This document shows positions 5,684 to 9,485 of a DNA stretch of 9,485 nucleotides, one piece after another. The position numbers and the translations under genes were made by a program. Source of the DNA: Acidobacteriota bacterium (GTDB lineage: Bacteria; Acidobacteriota; UBA890); the NCBI GenBank assembly GCA_030609765.1, contig JAUWTE010000091.1:1-9485 (forward strand), read 5' to 3'. The notes beneath the pieces are model-generated. The model made no database searches. It was given only the letters and a program-made list of their open reading frames with translations, and had not been told where the DNA came from. How positions within the stretch are numbered: position 1 is the stretch's first letter; each line of letters opens with the position of its first letter.

Positions 5684-7093
5684 CTAGAATTCGACCTGGC
5701 CCCGCCAGCTGAACGTCCAGATCGTCGCTTCTTGGTCGAGCGTAGCGTGGACGACGTTGAACATCATCCGCGTCATCTTGTTCCAGTGCCAGTTGACCCC
5801 GATCGTGATGTCGTCGAGTCGATTCCCCGGAATCGCCGAGTCTAATGGTTTTGCATCAGACCCGAGGTCGAGCATCGAGTAGCGAGCTGCCACCTCCCAC
5901 CCACCGGGGCCGCCCTCTAGGAAATTGCGGTTGACCGAAACACGCCGGAAAACACCATTGCGATAGGCGCGATGTTCCCCTGTGATCCAATAGCTGCCGT
6001 AGAGGTACCAGCCCATGTAGCTCGGGTTGCTGCCGTCCTCGGTGGTCATCCAGGCGGGCTTGTACTCGCCCTGTAACGAGAAGGAGTCGTAGACGAATGC
6101 TCCCTCGATGCTGGCAAGCGTCGAAGTCTCGAGCGGTAGCTTGCCCGTGCTGATGAAGTAGGGCGCGAGGTGGGTCTCGGGACGCTGTCGGAAGCTCGAC
6201 GGAATCGAGGGCTCGCGGGGCCCACGTCTGAGGGCGATTGCGAGGTGAAGGAGCTTGCGGCCGTCGTCCGACTTCACAGGCGTGCCGTAGACGCGGCCGG
6301 TGAAGTTGTAACAGGAGAGACGCCCGATCTCGGTTTCCGGGTCCACAGGGATATTCTGGCCGACGCCGCAGCTATCGGTGTCCCTGAAGACCCCGACGCC
6401 GTAGCCGTATTTGTCCCAATTGCCGTGCAGGAGAAAGCCCGAGTTCCGCGACGAGTCGAAGATCGTCGGCAATGCTCTTTCGATTAAGGTGATGTACTTG
6501 TCGCTGGTCAGCTCCTCGAGGCCGAAGGGCTCCTTGACGTGACCGAAGCGAACGCCATAGTGGGGGTGGCGGTAGCCGAAGTAGAGGTCTTTGATGATGT
6601 TCCTCGCGATATCCCACTGAGCCTTGAACTCGACCTTCTCGTACATGTAGCCGCTAACGAAAATCTGGGCGCGACGGAACTCGGTGCCGTCCTCGATGCG
6701 TCCGGGGACAAGGTCCTCGACTTCGGAATCGTCGCCGAAGAAATCCCAGTCGTACTGGATACGGCCACCGAGACGGACCTGGAACCTGCCGTCGTTGGTT
6801 TCCATCCGCAAACCGTCGCTCCAGAAAACACGGACGCCATTCGGGTCCTCTTCTTCCTCCTGGGTGGCCTCGGTCGTCGCTCCAGCCTGCTCGCCTTCCT
6901 CGAGATTCGTGAGTTGATCCGTGACGAGAGCCTCTGCAGCTTCCTGAGCGCTTACCCTGAGGCTCTGCTTTTCCGGCGTGGTTGGGCCGCTGCTCTGCGC
7001 CCAGGCCGGCCCCGCGAGCATTAGCATCGCGACGATCACGACTGCCAGCCCGAACTTCTGAGATGTTCGGACTAAGTTAGCTACTCTCCTCAC
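5684..7093 (-). CDS. Phosphate-selective porin of the OprP/OprO family
   Basis: 469 residues. An outer-membrane beta-barrel of the Porin_O_P type, used for uptake of phosphate, polyphosphate or other anions. The start is GTG at 7093, supported by GAGGAG (7105-7100) 6 nt upstream. The signal peptide has a positive N-terminus (R2, R3, R9, K13), a hydrophobic core at about 15-28 and an AWA-Q cleavage after Ala32. Residues 37-83 are a Glu/Gln-rich, probably helical segment like the coiled coil that precedes the barrel in this family. The barrel begins at about 87 (GVRVFWSDGLRME, GRFQVRLGGRIQYDW) and contains the family phrases FRRAQIFVSGYMYEKVEFKAQWD and GHVKEPFGLEELTS. It ends in an aromatic C-terminal Phe (QVEF), the BAM signature. 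It lies downstream of phoB-phoR, with a PHO-box-like array 150 bp upstream. The exact anion specificity is not visible. Confidence 0.9.
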   Translation of the reverse strand: MRRVANLVRTSQKFGLAVVIVAMLMLAGPAWAQSSGPTTPEKQSLRVSAQEAAEALVTDQLTNLEEGEQAGATTEATQEEEEDPNGVRVFWSDGLRMETNDGRFQVRLGGRIQYDWDFFGDDSEVEDLVPGRIEDGTEFRRAQIFVSGYMYEKVEFKAQWDIARNIIKDLYFGYRHPHYGVRFGHVKEPFGLEELTSDKYITLIERALPTIFDSSRNSGFLLHGNWDKYGYGVGVFRDTDSCGVGQNIPVDPETEIGRLSCYNFTGRVYGTPVKSDDGRKLLHLAIALRRGPREPSIPSSFRQRPETHLAPYFISTGKLPLETSTLASIEGAFVYDSFSLQGEYKPAWMTTEDGSNPSYMGWYLYGSYWITGEHRAYRNGVFRRVSVNRNFLEGGPGGWEVAARYSMLDLGSDAKPLDSAIPGNRLDDITIGVNWHWNKMTRMMFNVVHATLDQEATIWTFSWRGQVEF

Positions 7094-7132
7094 AACTCAC
7101 TCCTCTGAATGGGAGAACGCATCATCCACTTC

Positions 7133-7183
7133 CAGCCCGGGTTTCTCAACGGGTCGCGGCTGCGCGGGCGCAATGACTCGCGA
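7133..7183 (+). repeat. Half-copy of the TAGCCCGG/CTCAACGGGTCG repeat
   Basis: The sequence from 7133 aligns with the left arm of the 2165-2260 element. 27 of the first 33 positions agree, including CGCGGCTGCGC at the inner end, and looser similarity continues to about 7183. At positions where it departs from the 2165 arm it often matches the 2260 arm instead (TTTCTCAACGGGTCG). No inverted partner arm is present here. It lies in the predicted 5' leader of the porin gene. Confidence 0.6.
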
Positions 7184-7245
7184 TGACTGTGTGTCACTTT
7201 GGGAACACTACTGATGCTGCATGGCCGGAAGGCTAGGGGCGATCT

Positions 7246-7285
7246 GTAAAGATCGGATGAAGGGCGAGTGAATTGAGAATGAAAG
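7246..7285 (-). promoter_or_regulatory. PHO-box-like array of 11-bp direct repeats upstream of the porin
   Basis: Read on the minus strand from 7285, four 7-base units stand 4 bases apart: CTTTCAT, AATTCAC, CCTTCAT and TCTTTAC. The first three share TTCA(T/C) at an exact 11-bp period. This is the 7+4 architecture of PhoB/PhoP boxes (E. coli CTGTCAT units; Streptomyces GTTCACC units). Ten bases after the last unit is TAGCCT (7235-7230), a weak -10. The array lies between phoR and the porin gene, so PhoB-type control of the porin is the natural reading. The core differs from the E. coli one (TTCA instead of GTCA). Confidence 0.55.
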
Positions 7286-7315
7286 CAAGGAGGCCGCGAC
7301 CCCGTGAAGGCCAGC

Positions 7316-7411
7316 TCAGGCCGCCAGTGGCAGCAGAACCGTGAAAAGGGAACCGCGCGCGACCCGACTCTCGACTCGAATCTCGCCGCGAAGTCCCCGC
7401 ACGAGATGCTA
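7316..7411 (-). pseudogene. phoR: Severed C-terminal tail of the phoR-like kinase after an in-frame TAG
   Basis: The kinase frame stops at TAG (7411-7409), but the same frame continues for 30 sense codons to a TGA (7318-7316). These encode HLVRGLRGEIRVESRV followed by ARGSLFTVLLPLAA. This is the normal end of a HATPase_c domain, where GLGLSIVKHLV, GEI.VES and GS.F.V.LP are conserved. TAG occupies the codon where the family has Lys (AAG) or Gln, one substitution away. The tail has no frameshift or further stop. A nonsense mutation, sequence error or readthrough is possible; with readthrough the protein would have 589 residues. Confidence 0.8.
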
Positions 7412-9085
7412 GACGATCGAGAGGCCGAGACCCGTCCCACCCAGCTCGCGTGAACGGGCCTTGTCGACCCGGTAGAAGCGCTCGAAGATGCGCTCGAAGT
7501 CCCCCTTGGGGATGCCGATCCCGCTGTCCTCTATTTCCAGCACCGCGCCTGATTTCCGCTGGGATAACCGCACACTGATCGACCCACCCTCCGGTGTGTA
7601 CTTGATGGCGTTGTCGAGAAGGTTGTCGAGAATCTGGGTCAGCGCCTCATCGTCTCCTTGGATACGAACCGGGTGGTCGGGCAACTCGAGGGAGAGATCC
7701 AGCCGCTTGGCGGCAATCCCCGGCTCGTGCCGCTGCACGGTCTCACTGATCAGCGGGACCCAATCAATCGGCGTGAGCGAGATTGCCTCCGCCGGAGACT
7801 CGATCTGCGCCAGGCTCAGAAGGTCGCTGACCAGATTCGTCAGCCGGTTGACCTGGTTCTCGATCTTGCCCAGAAACCGCATGTTGTTTTCGTCATCGTG
7901 AATGGCACCCGAGAGGAGAGTTTCCACATAGCCTTTGATCGATGTGAGAGGAGTCTTGAGCTCATGAGACACATTGGCCACGAAATCCGTGCGGATCTGC
8001 TGCAGGCGCCTCAGGTTGGTGATGTCGTAGAGCACCACGACGACGCCCCCTTCCTCGTCTGCCTCGAACGGCGTGGCTCGGGCGTCCATCACGATGTCTC
8101 CGGCCCGCCCGCGCACGGTCAGCTCCCGTCGTCCGGGCGTTTGCTGCTCATCGGCCGCGGTGAGGAGCTCATGAAGCTCGGGCACCGGAGCAAGGTCGAG
8201 AAGCGTCTGGCCCTCGATGATCTCGTCATCCACGTCGAGCAGTCGTCGAACCGCCTGATTGCAGAAAACGACCCGGCCCTCATGATCGACGGCCAGAACT
8301 CCCTCCTGCATTCCGGCGACCATGGCCTCGAGCTGGGCGCGCTCGTGCCCGAGGCCGGCGATTCGACGCGTGAGCTCATCGGCCAACCGGTTCATCGTAT
8401 CCCCGAGGACACCGATCTCGTCGCCCGGCCGTGACTCGACGCGCCGACTGTAGTCACCCTCGCCGAGCGCCTCGGCAACCTCGGTCATCTCGCTGATAGG
8501 TGAGGTAATCCGATGAGCGACGAGGAGGCCAATAGCCAACGCCACCAAGACGCCGACTCCGGCCCCGAAGAGAACTGTGGCCCGAAGCGCTGATAACCGG
8601 GCATCGACATCCGAGAGAGGAATAGATACCCGCACCACGCCGATCACCTCGTCGGCATCCCGAACGGCCCGAGCTATGTAAAGTAGAGACTCCCGCAGGG
8701 TGCCGCTGAATCGGCGCGAGACGCCGAATGGGTCCGTCAGTGCTGCAATGATCTCAGGGCGATCACCATGATTCTCCATTCCCGCCGGTTCCTGAACCGA
8801 GTCTGCGAGGACTTCGCCCGCCGGCAGGATGAGGGTAATGCGCGCTCCCGTCTCACGCCCGAGAATCTGGACCTGGCTCTGGATGTCTCCCGCGGCCTCA
8901 TCCCTGAATGCCTCGGCGGCATGGGGATCGAGGAGCAGAGCCATGTTCCGCAGGTCGGCCTCCACATCATCGATCAGGGCGGAGCGGAGCTGCTGCTGCA
9001 CCGCCACCCCGATGATTGCCGAGGTGATGAGCACGAGTGCGGCGTAGGTGATGTAGAGCTTCCAGAAGAATCGCGAACGAAGCAC
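7409..9085 (-). CDS. phoR: PhoR-like sensor histidine kinase, ended by a premature TAG
   Basis: 558 residues up to the TAG. A membrane sensor kinase that would phosphorylate the adjacent PhoB-like regulator. TM1 is at about 8-30 and TM2 at about 168-190, with a periplasmic sensor region between. Then come HAMP (about 187-240, ITSPISEMTEVAEALGEGDY), PAS (about 250-358, MQEGVLAVDHEGRVVFCNQA) and HisKA with the phospho-acceptor H374 in NVSHELKTPLTSIKGYVETLL. In HATPase_c the N box is N488/N492, the G1 box is DSGIGIP (520-526), the F box is FERFYRVD and the G2 box is GGTGLGLS (549-556). The protein stops two residues after G2, so the last strands of the ATPase fold are lost and activity is doubtful. 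The start is GTG at 9085, with GGGAG about 7 nt upstream; the regulator gene ends 19 bp before it. HAMP+PAS+HisKA next to an OmpR-type regulator and a phosphate porin favours PhoR over other kinases. Confidence 0.88.
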   Translation of the reverse strand: MLRSRFFWKLYITYAALVLITSAIIGVAVQQQLRSALIDDVEADLRNMALLLDPHAAEAFRDEAAGDIQSQVQILGRETGARITLILPAGEVLADSVQEPAGMENHGDRPEIIAALTDPFGVSRRFSGTLRESLLYIARAVRDADEVIGVVRVSIPLSDVDARLSALRATVLFGAGVGVLVALAIGLLVAHRITSPISEMTEVAEALGEGDYSRRVESRPGDEIGVLGDTMNRLADELTRRIAGLGHERAQLEAMVAGMQEGVLAVDHEGRVVFCNQAVRRLLDVDDEIIEGQTLLDLAPVPELHELLTAADEQQTPGRRELTVRGRAGDIVMDARATPFEADEEGGVVVVLYDITNLRRLQQIRTDFVANVSHELKTPLTSIKGYVETLLSGAIHDDENNMRFLGKIENQVNRLTNLVSDLLSLAQIESPAEAISLTPIDWVPLISETVQRHEPGIAAKRLDLSLELPDHPVRIQGDDEALTQILDNLLDNAIKYTPEGGSISVRLSQRKSGAVLEIEDSGIGIPKGDFERIFERFYRVDKARSRELGGTGLGLSIV

Positions 9086-9104
9086 GTGGCGCTCCCAGGG
9101 CCTG

Positions 9105-9485
9105 CTAGTCCTTGAATTTGTAGCCGATGCCCCGCACGGTGACGATCAGCTCGGCGACCTCTTTCATCTTCCTTCGAATGGCGGCAACGTGAACGTCGAC
9201 GTTGCGCTCCGCGATCACGTAACCACCGGCGGTGATCCGACCGATGAGCTGCTCGCGGGTGAAGACGCGTCCCGGGTTGGCAGCGAGCGCGTGCAATAGC
9301 CGGTATTCGGCCAAGGTCAGGTCCACCGGCTCACCGCCCAGCAACACCTCATGGCGATCATCGTCGATGACGAGATCGCCACGCTCGATGCGTGTCGGAG
9401 CCTCCCGCGGACGGACATCGACACGCCGGAGAACGGAATGGATGCGAGCAATGAGCTCCTTGACGCTGAAGGGCTTCGTTACGTA
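9105..9485 (-). CDS. phoB: PhoB-like OmpR-family response regulator (partial, N-terminus off window)
   Basis: The last 126 residues are visible; the frame is open to the window edge and continues upstream of the internal Met at 9347. The first residues, YVTKPFSVKELIARIHSVLRR, are the end of the receiver domain: the KPF lysine is the conserved signalling residue, followed by helix alpha-5. After a linker (about 23-33) comes the winged-helix DNA-binding domain: LVIDDDRHEVLLGGEPVDLT, LAEYRLLHALAANPGRVFTREQLIGRI, then NVDVHVAAIRRKM (recognition helix) and TVRGIGYKFKD (wing). This is the Trans_reg_C pattern of OmpR/PhoB proteins. The stop TAG is 19 bp before the kinase start, so the two form an operon. 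It probably binds the TTCA repeats before the porin. PhoB is inferred from context; the OmpR class is certain. Confidence 0.88.
   Translation of the reverse strand, partial: YVTKPFSVKELIARIHSVLRRVDVRPREAPTRIERGDLVIDDDRHEVLLGGEPVDLTLAEYRLLHALAANPGRVFTREQLIGRITAGGYVIAERNVDVHVAAIRRKMKEVAELIVTVRGIGYKFKD

Noticed and set aside
7169..7188. Tandem 10-bp repeat (AGTCATCGCG and AGTCATTGCG on the minus strand) considered as a PHO box
   Set aside because: The period is 10, not 11, and it overlaps the dispersed repeat at 7133-7183, whose sequence explains much of it.
7240..7255. Hairpin CGATCT-GTAA-AGATCG considered as the phoR terminator
   Set aside because: The stem is short with no T-run on either strand, and it overlaps the fourth unit of the PHO-box-like array.
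7409..7411. Pyrrolysine-type or genome-wide recoding of TAG as the explanation for the split kinase
   Set aside because: Five other genes here end naturally in TAG at the expected protein length, so TAG works as a stop in this genome.
7658..8434. Plus-strand open frame of 258 codons inside the kinase region
   Set aside because: Antisense to the clear PAS/HisKA coding sequence, with no domain and no ribosome-binding site.
1..9485. CRISPR array, transposase, prophage, toxin-antitoxin or defence genes
   Set aside because: No array of spaced repeats and no such protein was found on either strand. The genes present are housekeeping, transport, sensing and metabolism.

Overview
The window is high-GC, coding-dense bacterial DNA. 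A periplasmic adaptor for an efflux system, a secreted TPR protein, two predicted lipid- or signal-peptide-exported proteins and an OprP-type outer-membrane porin point to a Gram-negative chromosome. The gene types, the adaptor's N-terminus and its sigma-54 promoter fit Acidobacteriota best, but that placement is inference from memory of the families, not proven by a marker gene.

Layout. (1) 1-1163, minus: 5' part of an HlyD/RND-type adaptor gene, with a near-perfect sigma-54 promoter (1214-1229) and a large nested palindrome (1356-1392) upstream. (2) 1556-2167, plus: a putative lipoprotein with a GspG-like C-terminal domain. (3) 2165-2260: a 96-bp imperfect inverted repeat whose terminal TAG trinucleotides are the stop codons of both flanking convergent genes. 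(4) 2258-2707, minus: tadA, the tRNA adenosine deaminase, directly downstream of tRNA-Arg(ACG) (2845-2918, minus), which is TadA's substrate. (5) 3243-4220, plus: an exported TPR protein with an unrecognised C-terminal domain, followed by an ATZ/TRZ-type amidohydrolase/aminohydrolase (4273-5649, plus). (6) 5684-9485, minus: a phosphate-response block reading phoB-like regulator (partial), phoR-like histidine kinase, then a phosphate-selective-type porin.

How the pieces fit. The PhoB/PhoR pair would sense phosphate limitation and activate the porin. Between phoR and the porin lie four 11-bp units built on TTCA(T/C), which look like a PHO box (7246-7285). The phoR-like reading frame is interrupted by one in-frame TAG after the GTGLGLSIV motif, while 30 further codons of intact kinase C-terminus follow. 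This is a recent nonsense change, a sequence error or a readthrough site.

The most noteworthy points are the split phoR, the PHO-box-like array, the sigma-54 promoter with its distant nested palindrome, the tadA/tRNA-Arg(ACG) pairing, and a small repeat family (2165-2260, 4218-4242, 7133-7183) that supplies stop codons. I found no CRISPR array, insertion sequence, phage gene or defence system.
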